A stretch of DNA of 64,000 nt from Nansenia antarctica (GCA_963989245.1 OZ022340.1:51484851-51548850), one strand, 5' to 3'; shown: positions 42,484 through 54,197, counted from the first letter of the stretch. Numbers and translations: made by a program. Notes: generated by a model not told the origin, from the sequence alone.

Positions 42484-45400
42484 TGGCCCTGAGCGCTGGC
42501 GTCACCAACAGGCTGCTCTTCATACAAGACACCGCCTCTGGTCGCAGTTTCCTTTGTGACACAGGTGCCCAGTGGAGCATCATTCCGGCAGAGAGATCGG
42601 ATGTGGCGAAGGAGGAGCGTGGTCCGCAGTTGGCAGGCGCGGACGGCACACCTATCTGCTCTTATGGCACTAGGGCGGTGGACGTGTGCTTCGGAGGGCA
42701 ATGCTTTTCGTGGGATTTTGTCATAGCGGCTGTCACATTTCCCCTCCTTGGTGCGGATTTTCTGTGCGCCCACAACCTGTTGGTGGACGTGGGGAACAGG
42801 CGCCTGGTCAACTCACAGACTTTCGCTTCCTTCGCCTGTACGCAGGGGGAGGCGGTCTACAGCGGGTGGTCCAATACGCTCGCCGAAAGTGACCAGTACC
42901 TTCGGCTGCTCGCCGAATTCCCCGACCTTACCAAGCCCACCTTCTCCGCGCCCACGGTGAAACACGGAGTGGAGCACCACATCGAGACCGAGGGGCCTCC
43001 CCTCCACGCCAGGGCCAGGCGCCTCAACCCGGAGAAGCTGGCCATCGCCAGGGCGGAGTTTGCGCATATGGAGCAGGTGGGCATCGTTCGGCGCTCGAGC
43101 AGCCCCTGGGCGTCTCCCCTGCACATCGTCCCTAAGTCAGACGGCGGGTGGCGCCCATGTGGGGACTACCGCCGCCTCAACGACGCGTCCAAGCCTGACC
43201 GCTACCCGGTCCCACATGTCCAGGACTTTTCAGCGAACCTGGCAGGCAAACGCTTCTTCTCCAAAGTGGACCTGGTACGGGGGTACCATCAGGTGCCGGT
43301 GCACCCCGAAGACGTCCCTAAGACGGCCGTAATCACGCCATTTGGACTCTTCGAGTTTCTGCGGATGCCGTTCGGCCTGAAGAACGCGGCGCAGACCTTC
43401 CAACGCCTCATGCACTCGGTGCTCCGGGACCTACCATTCCTCTTCGTCTACTTGGATGACATCCTCGTCGCAAGCACCACGGAGGAGGAGCACCTGTCCC
43501 ACCTCCGGGCCCTTTTCACACGGCTCAGCCAACATGGGCTGATTGTCAATCCGGCGAAGTGTGAGTTCGGACGGAACACCATCGACTTTCTCGGGCACCG
43601 GGTCTCCGCAGAGGGGGTGACCCCCCTCCCCTCGAAGGTGGAAGCTGTCGCTGCTTTCCCGCGCCCCAGCACAATCAGCGAGCTCAAGGGGTTCATCGGG
43701 ATGGTAACCTTCTACTATCGCTTCCTCCACCACATCGCTCACATCCTGCGGCCTCTGTACGATGCCCAGAAGGGCAAGACTCTGAAGCAGCCGGTGGACT
43801 GGACGGCGGAGCGTGTCAAAGCCTTTCAGGACACCAAGGCGGCCCTGGCCCGCGCTGCCATGTTGGCCCACCCCTCGCCCTCGGCACCCACTGCTCTCAC
43901 CACGGACGCCTCTGACTTTGCTGTGGGAGCGGTGTACGAACAGTGGGTTGGGGACGCCTGGCAGCCTCTTGCATTCTTCAGCCGCCAGCTGTCTCCCAGA
44001 GAGCAAAGGTACAGCACATTCGACAGGGAGCTCCTCGGGCTGTGGCTTGCTGTCAGACACTTCCGTTTTTTACTTGAGGGCCGCGAGTTTACGGCCTACG
44101 TGGACCACAAGCCACTCACGCACGCCATGTCCAAGGTGGCGGAGCCGTGGTCCGACCGCCAACAGCGCCAGCTCGCCTACATATCCGAGTTCACCACAGA
44201 CATCCAGCACGTTGCTGGGAAGTCCAACCAGGTCGCGGATTGTCTCTCCAGGGCGGTGGTTGGTGCGGTCCAACTGGGTTTGGACTACGCGCGCATGGCT
44301 GCAGACCAGGCCGCCGACCCCGCCGTCCAGGCTCTCAAGTTGTCGGACACAGGACTGCGCCTAGAAGAGGTGGTTTTCGGTGACGCAGGGGCCACGCTCC
44401 TGTGCGACGTCTCCATGGGTCAGCCACGACCGGTGGTCCCCGCCAACTGGAGGCGCCCCGCCTTCGAGGCGATACACGGCTTGTCTCACCCTGGTAGGAA
44501 ACCGTCCTCACGGCTGGTGTCAGAGAAATTCGTCTGGCATGGGCTCAAGAGGGATGTGAGGGCCTGGGTAGACACGTGCATCGCCTGCCAGCGCGCCAAG
44601 GTGCATCGACACGTCAAGGCCCCCCTGGAGCAGTTCTCTGTGCCTGAGCGGAGGTTCGATCATGTAAACGTGGACCTGGTAGGGCCGCTGCCCCCCTCGC
44701 ACGGATACACCTATCTCTTTACCATGGTGGACAGGACGACTCGCTGGCCGGAGGCAGTTCCGCTCTCCTCAACGACAGCCCCCGACCTGGCCCGGGCGTT
44801 CATCGCGGTGTGGGTCTCCCGCTACGGCACCCCTGCTGATCTCTCCTCTGACCGTGGCTCACAGTTTACTTCAGAGCTGTGGGCAGCGGTGGCGGAGAAT
44901 CTGGGGGTCAAGCTCCACCGCACGACCGCCTATCACCCGCAGGCGAACGGGCTCTGTGAGCGTTTCCATCGATCCATGAAGGCCGCCCTTCGAGCCAGCC
45001 TCACGGACAGCGACTGGCTTGACAAGCTGCCGTGGGTCATGCTGGGGCTCAGGACAGCGCCTAAGGAGGACCTCCAGTCGTCGTCCGCTGAGCTGGTGTT
45101 TGGACAGCCGCTGCGGGTCCCCGGTGACTTCATTCCCAAGTCAACGGAGCCCTGGTCCGCCGCCGCTCAGCGCGCCTCCCTGCTGGACAGCGCCAGGACC
45201 TTCGTCCCGGTCCCGACTACGCAGCATGGTGTCCCTACTTCGAGGGTGCCCCCGGAGCTGCACTCAGCGAGGTTCGTTTTCATTCGTCATGATGGCCACA
45301 GGACTCCACTACGTCCTCCTTATGACGGGCCTTTCCGTGTCATCGAGGCCGGAGCCAAGAACTTCATGGTTGACATGGGGGGTAGGCCTGAGTGTGTGTC

Positions 45401-45695
45401 CGTTGATCGCCTCAAACCGGCCCACTTGGACCTTGAACTGCCCCTGGACTTGGCCCTGCCACCGCGCAGAGGCCGGCCTCCAGTCCTACCTCCCCTGCCG
45501 CGCCCTGGACATTCCCCCCTCCGACCCCGACAACCCCCCGCAGCTCGCGAGCCCCCGGTCGTCACTGCCCCCCGTCCTTCCCTGCAGGAGGACGTGGTGG
45601 GCGATGTCACACCTCCTCCCGCACCTCCTGACTTTACCTACGATCGTAGGGGCCGGGCCATACGCCCTCCTCGCCGTGAGGATTTCCAATATTGA
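42387..45695 (+). CDS. pol: CsRn1-like Pol polyprotein
   Basis: Open for 1102 codons in the -1 frame relative to gag and overlapping it at 42387-42483, so a -1 frameshift is the likely route. The first 30 or so residues overlap gag and may not be translated. Protease DTGAQWSIIPAE is near residue 58. RT motifs are FSKVDLVRGYHQVPVHPEDV and FVYLDDILVAS (near 355). RNase H motifs are TTDASDFAVGAV, STFDRELLGLWLAVRHF and YVDHKPL. The integrase HHCC is HPGRKPSS...CIACQRAK (near 700), with core FDHVNVDLVGPLPP, SSDRGSQFTSE and NGLCERFHRSMK. All catalytic motifs are present and there is no internal stop, so the element may be functional. Confidence 0.93.
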   Translation: MFLPRHFRRQGQTVPLTLHLRTDGKRRGRHSVVALSAGVTNRLLFIQDTASGRSFLCDTGAQWSIIPAERSDVAKEERGPQLAGADGTPICSYGTRAVDVCFGGQCFSWDFVIAAVTFPLLGADFLCAHNLLVDVGNRRLVNSQTFASFACTQGEAVYSGWSNTLAESDQYLRLLAEFPDLTKPTFSAPTVKHGVEHHIETEGPPLHARARRLNPEKLAIARAEFAHMEQVGIVRRSSSPWASPLHIVPKSDGGWRPCGDYRRLNDASKPDRYPVPHVQDFSANLAGKRFFSKVDLVRGYHQVPVHPEDVPKTAVITPFGLFEFLRMPFGLKNAAQTFQRLMHSVLRDLPFLFVYLDDILVASTTEEEHLSHLRALFTRLSQHGLIVNPAKCEFGRNTIDFLGHRVSAEGVTPLPSKVEAVAAFPRPSTISELKGFIGMVTFYYRFLHHIAHILRPLYDAQKGKTLKQPVDWTAERVKAFQDTKAALARAAMLAHPSPSAPTALTTDASDFAVGAVYEQWVGDAWQPLAFFSRQLSPREQRYSTFDRELLGLWLAVRHFRFLLEGREFTAYVDHKPLTHAMSKVAEPWSDRQQRQLAYISEFTTDIQHVAGKSNQVADCLSRAVVGAVQLGLDYARMAADQAADPAVQALKLSDTGLRLEEVVFGDAGATLLCDVSMGQPRPVVPANWRRPAFEAIHGLSHPGRKPSSRLVSEKFVWHGLKRDVRAWVDTCIACQRAKVHRHVKAPLEQFSVPERRFDHVNVDLVGPLPPSHGYTYLFTMVDRTTRWPEAVPLSSTTAPDLARAFIAVWVSRYGTPADLSSDRGSQFTSELWAAVAENLGVKLHRTTAYHPQANGLCERFHRSMKAALRASLTDSDWLDKLPWVMLGLRTAPKEDLQSSSAELVFGQPLRVPGDFIPKSTEPWSAAAQRASLLDSARTFVPVPTTQHGVPTSRVPPELHSARFVFIRHDGHRTPLRPPYDGPFRVIEAGAKNFMVDMGGRPECVSVDRLKPAHLDLELPLDLALPPRRGRPPVLPPLPRPGHSPLRPRQPPAAREPPVVTAPRPSLQEDVVGDVTPPPAPPDFTYDRRGRAIRPPRREDFQY

Positions 45696-45716
45696 GGTGA
45701 ACACTGGGGGGGCTGG

Positions 45717-45952
45717 TGTAGTGACTACATTATGGGTTCATGTTCTCCTCTTACTGTTGGTTGTGTAGTGGGAGGGAACCAGTTCTGGCACTAGGGGCAG
45801 AGGGGAAGATTATTAACGTTGCACCTTCCTGTTTAGAGACAAGAGTTTTGGTGATCTATTTTCTGGTCCTGTACTGAGAGTACAAGTTGTTATTTTGATT
45901 AAACAGTTATCATTACGTTGCCTACGTCTTTCCTTTTTCCTCCGGCACTACA
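45717..45952 (+). repeat. 3' LTR of CsRn1-like Gypsy
   Basis: 236 bp, preceded by the polypurine tract ACTGGGGGGGCTGG. Confidence 0.92.
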
Positions 45953-45956
45953 CTAT

Positions 45957-47305
45957 AACGTTAAATGTTAACAAAGTAAGAACGTTTTAGGTGCAACATT
46001 CTGAGGATGTTTTGGCGACATTGTTTAGGTAACAGATTATAGAATGTTCTTTTATAAAATGTTCCCACAATGTTACACGATAACAAAGGAAGGACATTTT
46101 CAAAGCAACATTTGGATAATGTTTTCAGAATGTTATTGATGCCTCAGATCACAAAACGTTTTTTCTAGAATGTTCCTGTAATGTGATATGTAAACAAAGG
46201 AAGAACGTTTTACCTGCAACATTCCATGGATGTTTTGGGGACATTGTTTAGGTAACAGATTATAGAAAGTTCTTTTACAAAATGTTCTCACAATGTTACA
46301 CGATAACGCAAAATGTACTTCCGGATCCACACTGTTGCGCTCTATACAAATGAGCATATCATTTATTATGTAATAAGAAACGCATAGATAGCATATTGAA
46401 ATAGGTTTCCTTAACCCTTGTGTGATGTTCACTTTTTGGACCCTTTCGTACTGTTCGGGTCCAGTTGACCCGGGACATCATTGGGGTTTTAAAAGCACTT
46501 GCCCTGACACGGTGCTCCTAGTCGCAAGGGTGACCCGTACAAGGGGGTATACTCAGGGTGCAAGACACCCTTTGCAAGCCCCAAAATAGCCCATAATATT
46601 AAAGGGCGCCTCCTGTGGGCACAAACAGGTACTGTACCCAATAATGCACAATTGGTACTGTGTACACATTCAAAAGTGCATATCTTTTGTTCTGGTGGAT
46701 CTAGGGGGGCTGCCCTTTGGAGAGGCTGGAGCAGAGGATGCTTAGTAACAAAGTGTCAGACCCCTGGGAATAGGTGGGGGCGAACAACAGCATGATGAGT
46801 AGTAGCGTTTTTATCTAGCAATTTTTGGTTCTAAAAATGTTCAAAGAATGTTACCTAGAAAGTTCTCGTAATGTTTCCAGCGGGAATTTTTCTTTAAGTT
46901 CCCAGAATGTTCTAGGATAACGTTCTCTAAAAACATTTTAAAAATGTTGTGTGATAACCTTCTTAAAATGTTAAGTGACAACATTGCTAGAACATTATGC
47001 CCTAATGTTCTTGAAAACGTTTTCAGCGGGAAGTTTTCTTCAAGTTCCCAGAATGTTCTAGGATAACGTTCTCTAAAAACATTTTTAAAATGTTGTGTGA
47101 TAACCTTCTTAAAATGTTAAGTGACAACATTGCTAGAACATTATGCCCTAATGTTCTTGAAAACGTTTTCACCGGGAAGTTTTCTTCAAGTTCCCAGAAT
47201 GTTCTAGGATAACGTTCTCTAAAAACATTTTTAAAATGTTGTGTGATAACCTTCTTAAAATGTTAAGTGACAACATTGCTAGAACATTATGCCCTAATGA
47301 TGAGT
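45957..47305 (+). repeat. EnSpm left subterminal repeats
   Basis: Tandem blocks of AACGTTTTACCTGCAACATT character to 46320. Then a unique block (46440-46810) mirrored at 19320-19800. Then about three 160-bp units of the other type (46815-47305), flanked by a duplicated GATGAGTAGNAGCGTTTTTA. Confidence 0.8.
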
Positions 47306-47607
47306 AGAAGCGTTTTTACGCACATGATGCTCCTAACTTTGAAAATGCAAAATCCACTATAATAAAGACCTTGGTGTCATAAATCATACTTATCTAGGAA
47401 AAATGTTAATGAAACAATGTTTTCATTGCTGTTTATTATTTTGAATTTATATTCTCAATTGACTTTCACATGCATCTAATTATAATCAAAGCTGTAAAGA
47501 AAATACAGGTGATGAACAGGAATAGAAATGAAAGAAACAAACTAAGATTGTTTTTGCCAATAGCTATGAAATACATCTCTCAAAAATAATTAATAATTTA
47601 AATGTTG

Positions 47608-47800
47608 CCATTTAGCAGACGCTTTTAATCCAAAGGGATTTACAATTACGAATTACAGGGACATTCCCCCTGGAGTAACTGAGGGCTAAGTGCCTTACTC
47701 AAGGACACACTAGTAGTGGTGGTGTTTCAGGCGGGATTTGAACTCAAAACCTTCCGATCACAAGTCCAACTCACTATCCACTAGACCACCACTATGGCTC
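47608..47800 (-). mobile_element. tRNA-derived SINE, minus
   Basis: Same SINE as 37208-37420 in the other orientation: CATTTAGCAGACGCTTTTAATCC at the left, box B inverse GGGATTTGAACTCAAAACC at the right. Confidence 0.85.
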
Positions 47801-48149
47801 AAAAATGTCTGCAAATAGTGAATCACAAAACACGAACGGAATGTACACTGTTTTCACTGTCACTGTCGAAATACAGTATTATGTCTGAAAAATCCCAAAT
47901 AATTCTGAAATAACACTTGCTACAATTGTGTGTGCATGGGTATGCCTGTCTACACAACACATGAAGCACAGAATGTGACAGTGTGTGTACCTCAAATGTA
48001 CTTTTTGCAGTTGTTGCATACGTTCTGTACAGTGCAAGAAAATGTACAAATGTTTACAATGTTGCACTTCAAAGGGTAAGTGCGAGAGCAGTTCAAAGTA
48101 AGTGCGAGAGCAGACGGCTTCTTGGCGTGGGAAAGCCAGAGCAGAGGTG

Positions 48150-48285
48150 TGTGAGTGAGTGACTGATTAGATTTCACGCCTGACTGAGATGTTCAGTTCA
48201 CCTCCGTGGTCGGGCACAGGTAGACGGGTTTAGTTGAAGAGAAGACAGCACAAGGGAACGGGACACTTTGGATTAAACGGTAAGG
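48150..48285 (+). promoter_or_regulatory. Putative EnSpm promoter and non-coding first exon
   Basis: Conserved also in the deletion derivative (about 18225-18350, inverted). It ends at a GTAAGG donor near 48280 (GATTAAACG then gtaagg). No ATG in frame with the transposase. Confidence 0.45.
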
Positions 48286-49128
48286 TTACAATAATTGTTT
48301 TTAATTGATTAACGTTACTTTGTATGGATAAATGTACTTTCTTGACCACAAACTAACCGTTAATGCGAATAACGTTGGCTGGTGATGAGTGAAGCAAATC
48401 TACCAGCCCAAAAGTTTGGGAGCTAGCTAGCAAGCTATAGTAATCTAGCTAGCACAATCGTGGACGCACATGGCTCAGTGCTTCGCTGCACTCGCGCCTC
48501 CATGTGTGTTATCATATCTTGTGTCATATGCATGCAAAATTCGACAAAATCTTGCATGCTTGCACTATTGCACGCATTTCCGGCATGTAATGTCGTGTTA
48601 GATTGAGTTGGAAGCATAGACTGTAAATGGCATGAAGTCACTGATTGAAAAAATGATTTGAGTCAGACAGCTATCTGATATTTTGTATTTTTTCGTTATT
48701 TATTGTGAGTGCAGACTAATGCTGGCCTTACACTAAACGACTTCTCACCCGATGTCATTGTTGCAGACACATTTCCAGTGTAAGAATAAAATAATGAGAG
48801 TTTTCGCGCTCCCGTCATCTCAATTGTTTGGTGTAAGGTGGCAGTCCGAATCAGTCTTTTTCGTAGATAATACTCTGCATCTTCTTATGACAGCTATAAA
48901 ATGCATTTTCAGGGATGTGTTGTCATATAGTTTTGCCCATTATTGTGGTCAACTGTTTGGGTAACAGTACTGGTATTTCACTTCACATGAATGTTGTACT
49001 CATACTGACATTTTTTGTGTTCTCTCTTTACAGTGTAAACAGCATGGATACAGACCTGGTAGAAGCTTTTTTATAACCTTTTTCCTTTCTTTTTTCCCTT
49101 TTTTTCTGGGGTGTGTTCAGGGTTTAGG

Positions 49129-51129
49129 ATGTCAGATAGAACATACTCAGCCCGCTGGAAAAGGGCTAAAAGATTAGAAGAAAAATGTGCATGCGACCAA
49201 ATGGCTACATCAGAGTTTTTACCACTGCTTTATCAACACCAGGAACATACAGGAGAGGGGGAACATACAGGAGAGGGGGAACATACAGGAGAGGGGGAAC
49301 ATACAGGAGAGGGGGAACATACAGGAGAGGGGGAACATACAGGAGAGGGGGAACATACAGGAGAGGGGGAACATACAGGAGAGGGGGCTGCTGTGGAACA
49401 GAATTGTGCAGATGAGAAAGATTTAGAAGATTTACTGTCTCAGAGCAGTAATGGCAGCAATACTGAAACTAACCCCCCCCTCAGACATTCCATTGCAGTG
49501 TGGGCAATCGAATATCAAGTGAAACACAATGCAGTTGATGGTTTGTTAAAGATTTTGAAAGTATATGGACACTCAGAGCTGCCAAACACAGCAAAAACAC
49601 TGCTTGACACCTGCGAAAGTGTAGAGTTTGAGTTGAAATCAGGAATGCAGTATATCTACCTTGGCTGCAAAGACCAGCTCCTGAAACATTTGAAAATGTA
49701 TCCGCAACAGGACATTTCTAGATTAGATTTCATTGACATCTCCCTCAATATCGATGGCTTGCCGCTTTTCAAAAGCAGCAAGGAGACACTGTGGCCAGTA
49801 TTGTGCCAACTGAATTTATCTCCTCCCACAGTTTTCCCACTGGCTCTCTGTTTTGGTTTGTCAAAGCCAACTAACCTTGACTTTCTTGATGATGTTGTTG
49901 GTGACCTTCGCAGTATTATGGAAAATGGACTAGAGACAGACAGTGGTTTGATTAGGGTGAAGCTGCGGTGTGTTACATGTGATGCCCCAGCCAAGGCTCT
50001 GGTGAAGTCCATGAAGCTGTATTCAGGTTACTATGGATGTGACAAATGTACACAAAAAGGATTGTGGGATGGCCATCGGGTGATCTATCCTGAAATCACC
50101 AATCTAACATTGAGAACTGATAAATCATTCCGAGATCAGTCTCAGGAGGAGCATCACCCGCATTCAGTGGTGTCACCATTTTGCCAGCTCCCAATAAACA
50201 TGGTTGAGCACTTCCCTGCAGATTATATGCACCAGTGTTGTCTTGGGGTCATGCGCAAACTGATCCTTTTGTGGCTGAGGGGACCACGGGCAGTCAGATT
50301 GTCATCTGGGCATGTTAAGCAGGTCAGTTTAAAGCTTCTGGAGCTCAGAACGTGCATTCCTAATGTGTTTGCAAGGAAACCAAGAGGCTTGGAAGACATT
50401 GACAGATGGAAGGCCACAGAACTGAGACAGTTTGCCCTCTATACAGGAAAAATTGTGCTTAAGGGCATTATTTCAAAGGAGCTCTATGAGCACTTCCTGT
50501 TTTTTAGTGTCGCATTGTCTATCCTTGTTTGTCCAACACTGGCAAAACAGTACAATCACAATGCAGAGGAGTTGTTGGTGTACTTCATTGCCCAGGGAAG
50601 GCAATTGTATGGGGATGAGTTCCTTGTCTACAATGTTCACAGTTTGGTACATCTGGCATCTGTTGCAAACCTTTATGGCAGTCTTGATGAGTGCAGTGCT
50701 TTCTCTTTTGAGAATTACTTGCATCAGCTGAAAAGATTAGTTCGTTCTGGACGAAATCCTCTTTCACAGATTGTGAGGCGGCTTGGGGAAGCAGACAAAG
50801 TGAGAAAGATCCATCATGAACCAAAAAAGTCTGTAGGAATTAAACAACCCAACAATGTATTCACTCTTAGTGACGTAGAGTGCTGTGAAGTTGTTGCAGT
50901 CTCTGGTGAGACAGAGCATGGGGAGAAGATGTTGCTCTGTCGTGTCTATGATCGACTTGAGCCATACTTCATACAGCCTTGTGACTCAAGGTTGATTGGT
51001 GTCTACACAGCCAAAGACAGTCACACTAGGATAAAAAGACTCTCTGAAAGGCATTTGGGCAGGCAGGCATTTATGACTGAGGCAGACAATGGTTTGAGGA
51101 TTGTAGTTACCATACTCCATTCATTCTGA
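49129..51129 (+). CDS. EnSpm/CACTA transposase (tnp2-type)
   Basis: About 666 codons from ATG at 49129 (MSDRTYSARWKRAKRL). A pyrimidine tract and TTCAG at 49120 just before it suggest a splice acceptor. The N-terminus holds eight copies of the hexapeptide GEHTGE. The catalytic region begins with NIDGLPLFKSSKETLWPVLC near residue 210, the tnp2 signature with its aspartate. Next come CDAPAKALVKS and YYGCDKCTQKG (zinc-like cysteines), then HFPADYMHQCCLGVMRKLIL and YNVHSLVHLASVANLYGSLD. The enzyme would bind the subterminal repeats and cut at the CCCAG ends. AATAAA at about 51330 may end the transcript. The frame is intact. Confidence 0.88.
   Translation: MSDRTYSARWKRAKRLEEKCACDQMATSEFLPLLYQHQEHTGEGEHTGEGEHTGEGEHTGEGEHTGEGEHTGEGEHTGEGEHTGEGAAVEQNCADEKDLEDLLSQSSNGSNTETNPPLRHSIAVWAIEYQVKHNAVDGLLKILKVYGHSELPNTAKTLLDTCESVEFELKSGMQYIYLGCKDQLLKHLKMYPQQDISRLDFIDISLNIDGLPLFKSSKETLWPVLCQLNLSPPTVFPLALCFGLSKPTNLDFLDDVVGDLRSIMENGLETDSGLIRVKLRCVTCDAPAKALVKSMKLYSGYYGCDKCTQKGLWDGHRVIYPEITNLTLRTDKSFRDQSQEEHHPHSVVSPFCQLPINMVEHFPADYMHQCCLGVMRKLILLWLRGPRAVRLSSGHVKQVSLKLLELRTCIPNVFARKPRGLEDIDRWKATELRQFALYTGKIVLKGIISKELYEHFLFFSVALSILVCPTLAKQYNHNAEELLVYFIAQGRQLYGDEFLVYNVHSLVHLASVANLYGSLDECSAFSFENYLHQLKRLVRSGRNPLSQIVRRLGEADKVRKIHHEPKKSVGIKQPNNVFTLSDVECCEVVAVSGETEHGEKMLLCRVYDRLEPYFIQPCDSRLIGVYTAKDSHTRIKRLSERHLGRQAFMTEADNGLRIVVTILHSF
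49243..49388 (+). repeat. 18-bp coding minisatellite, eight units
   Basis: GGGGAACATACAGGAGAG repeated eight times without change, encoding EHTGEG repeats. Confidence 0.95.
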
Positions 51130-51443
51130 GTGCACAGACTTCATCTAACTGTAAATAGTAGTACATACAGTAGTTCTTTATGTATCATTCACCTATTTTT
51201 TTTCCTGAGCAATGGCCTTCTTATATTGATTGGCAATTGTAAGCCACACAGCCAAAGGTGTCCCTGAAACCACACTACCAGTTGCCCACCCCATTTTTTT
51301 TCTCTTTTTTTCTCTTTTACAATGTGTGGAAATAAATCAAACAGCACACGCATCCAAGCGGTAATGATATGAAAGTATATATGAATATAAATTGGGGGTG
51401 TGCACGGAGGGTAGAATGTGACAACATTTCCTTTTTCTTCCAG

Positions 51444-53505
51444 GACACACACCTGTTTGCTGTTGTGCTCTTCCTCGAAACAAACACAGTGGATATCGTG
51501 CCAACAAACTGGCTTGAGAAGACTAACAAGGTATTTCCTAATCCTAACTTATTTATGCAAGATATAATGTGAACTGCAGCCAGTAGCAGCTAGCGTACTG
51601 TACCTTCTTGTTATATTTTCTGCAGACTGTGTACAGCTACTGGCCAAAACCTGACAAGAATGTGACACCCAAAGTTAAGAGGAGAGAAATCCCGGACCAA
51701 GCACGTTGGAGCAAAAATAAAGTCAAGATTTTAAAAATCACAGGTTAGGTATTGTATTGTACTGTTTAATCTTCAGAACTAAGCCAACAAACACCTTTTT
51801 AAAAAAGCCCTCATGCTTCCACCTAAATTATAGCAGTGACTTTGAGGAGAGCAAACTTTGTTCACTCTCCTCAAACTCAAGTGATCTTAGTGGGGGAAAA
51901 AACTCAAAACGCAAGCTCCATTAGAATTCCAAGTGTTCTACTTGTTTTATTTTGTTCAAAACAAAAATGTGAAATTACTAGGAGTGGGATAAAAAAAACG
52001 TAAGTATCACAATTTTAAGCGGTGCAACCGCTTCTATACATGGCTTTCATGAGGTGTCCGTCCGTATGTCGGTCTCATAACTGTGTAAGCCCCCAAATTA
52101 AGTTATTTCAACTCGAAAACATGACATTATTGTGGCACGAGTAAAGCATTGAATATAAATATCAAAAGGGGGCATTCCTCTATAAATTGTTTTATTTCCC
52201 ATCAGTTTTTTTCCAAATGATTGGCCTTTTAATCATTGAACAAAAGCTTATCACTTAGCCTAAAATGCTTCCATAAATTAATTTATTTTCTAAATTAAAA
52301 AATGTCCAGGACCTGGCTATATATCCGGTCATATAGTCCGTAAGTTTTTATTTTTTATTTTTTTTAATTCTACTCACCTCACTGCAATCCTTTGAGACCC
52401 AACAAAGACATTTTAAAGCTGCAATTTATGGTTTTATTTTACCAGTAAATTCCAATAGATTGCAGTAAGAGACTTGTTTACAAACGAAAGGCTAAAACGA
52501 ATGGCCAGAGCCATAAGGCATGAGTTACTGACTCGGGTACTTCAAGTACTGTTCTATCAGCTACAGATGCTGCTTTTCCCTGACTGGTCCTTGATAGATC
52601 CTTGGCATGTTAAACAAAGATAACAGAAACTTAACTTAATGTACTTAACTCGACTTATCATAACTTGAACCAATTCAACTTCTTAATAAACATTATAGAT
52701 GTCCTTAGTTTTTCTAAAGCAATGACCCTTATGGTGTAACAAAGTTCAGTTCACCCGGCTAGCAGCTGAATGGCTTTCGGCTGGGAGAGGCAATTAAAGA
52801 TGACTTCCACTGTATTGCCTGAGGTATTCCACTACAGCTTCAAGCATTTCAGATACTGCTTCAGCTAATTCAACTACTGCCTCAAGAACTTAAGTCCAGC
52901 TTGCTTATGCTACATAAAGTACTGCTTAAAACACTTAAACTATCTGCTTTTCTAGATCTTTTTTTCTCTGTCTTTATCTTTAGAGGCCTGCCAGAAGAAC
53001 CACCCCAAGACCCTGCAGAAGATATTGGAAACCTGCATATCAGATACGCTGAGATATGCTCCCCACAGAGGAACTCAGGTCAGTGCTAAGCATTTGTTCA
53101 AAAGCAAATGTGAAATAAAAAGCCATGTCACCCCCATTTTCCTTTGGGGGGGAAAAACAAACATGCAATGTGTGATAAGCTGTGAGCAGATACGTAATTA
53201 CTAGTCATTGTAATGCAATTACTAGCATTCTACATGTCTATTTTACATGGATATTACTTGGTTATTTCCAGTAATTACTGCTTAATTAACAGCCTGTAAT
53301 TTAAAGGGCTACCAAGAAGACTTCTGATGAATCAGAAACGATTCTGATTTTAAATACAATTTTTGTTATAATGCAGGTGGATAATACAGGTGGACCATCG
53401 ATGACTGAGGACAGTGATGCAGGTGGACCATCTGTGACTGAGGACAGTGATGCAGGTGGACCATCTGTGACTGAGGACAGAGTTCAGAGTAGGGATGATG
53501 TTTAA
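51444..53505 (+). CDS. Second EnSpm gene, four 3' exons
   Basis: Four exons with good splice signals keep one frame: 51444-51530 (THLFAVVLFLETNTVDIVPT, NWLEK), 51626-51743 (YSYWPKPDKNVTPKVKRREI), 52984-53078 (EACQKNHPKTLQKILETCIS) and 53377-53505 (GGPSVTEDSDA repeats, stop). The FAVV.FLE....IVP.NWL start resembles the second protein of fish EnSpm elements, which usually has a DUF4806 domain; that domain is not seen here. The first coding exon was not identified, although an in-frame ATG lies at 51369. It may be an alternative 3' end of the transposase transcript. Confidence 0.6.
51750..52980 (+). other. Intron of second EnSpm gene
   Basis: AT-rich, no coding signal seen. Confidence 0.5.
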
Positions 53506-54197
53506 GAATGTGTCCAGGTGCAGCAGCAGCACTTGAGGGGAGCAGAAGCCCCACACTGTTCGAGGACTGTCATGAGGATATGTACTGTCAGAGTGATGAT
53601 AGGTTCTGTTTTCAGTATGTACAGTACATTATGTTTTGCTTTTTTTTTTAAATATGTTCTCAAATGAAGCTGTGGCTGTCTCACCTCTGTTGTTTATGTT
53701 AATAAACAATGATACATTATGTTGAAAGACTTGAATATTGATGTTATCAAACTTTTACATGTGTTAATACGTTTAGCTAAAAACATTTTAAGAATGTTTG
53801 GGCATAATGTTTTAACAGGGTTTTCAGTAAACATTTTAAGAAGGTTATTAGCAAATGTTTTTAGAATGGTTTTTAGAGCACGTTATCCTAAAACATTCTG
53901 GGAACATAAGGTGTAATGTTCTAGCAATATTGTCAACTCACATTTTAAGATGGTTATTACCGAACATTATCCTAAAACATTCTGGGAACTTCCCACTGAA
54001 AACGTTTTCAAGAACATTAGGGCATAATGTTCTAGCAATGTTGTCACTTAACATTTTAAGAAGGTTATCACACAACATTTTAAAAATGTTTTTAGAGAAC
54101 ATTATCCTAGAACATTCTGGGAACTTAAAGAAAACTTCCCGCTGAAAACGTTTTCAAGAACATTAGGGCATAATGTTCTAGCAATGTTGTCACTTAA

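Larger units (their letters stand above)
41418..45952 (+). mobile_element. CsRn1-like Gypsy LTR retrotransposon
   Basis: Complete plus-strand element. The 236-bp LTRs (41418-41653 and 45717-45952) start TGTAGTG and end CACTACA and show one difference that I found. The 4-bp target duplication CTAT lies at 41414-41417 and 45953-45956. A primer binding site at 41655 reads TGGTGACCCCCGACGTGG, which fits tRNA-Trp apart from one extra C. The G-rich polypurine tract precedes the 3' LTR. The Trp primer, 4-bp duplication and CHCC gag motif are features of the CsRn1 clade. Confidence 0.92.
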
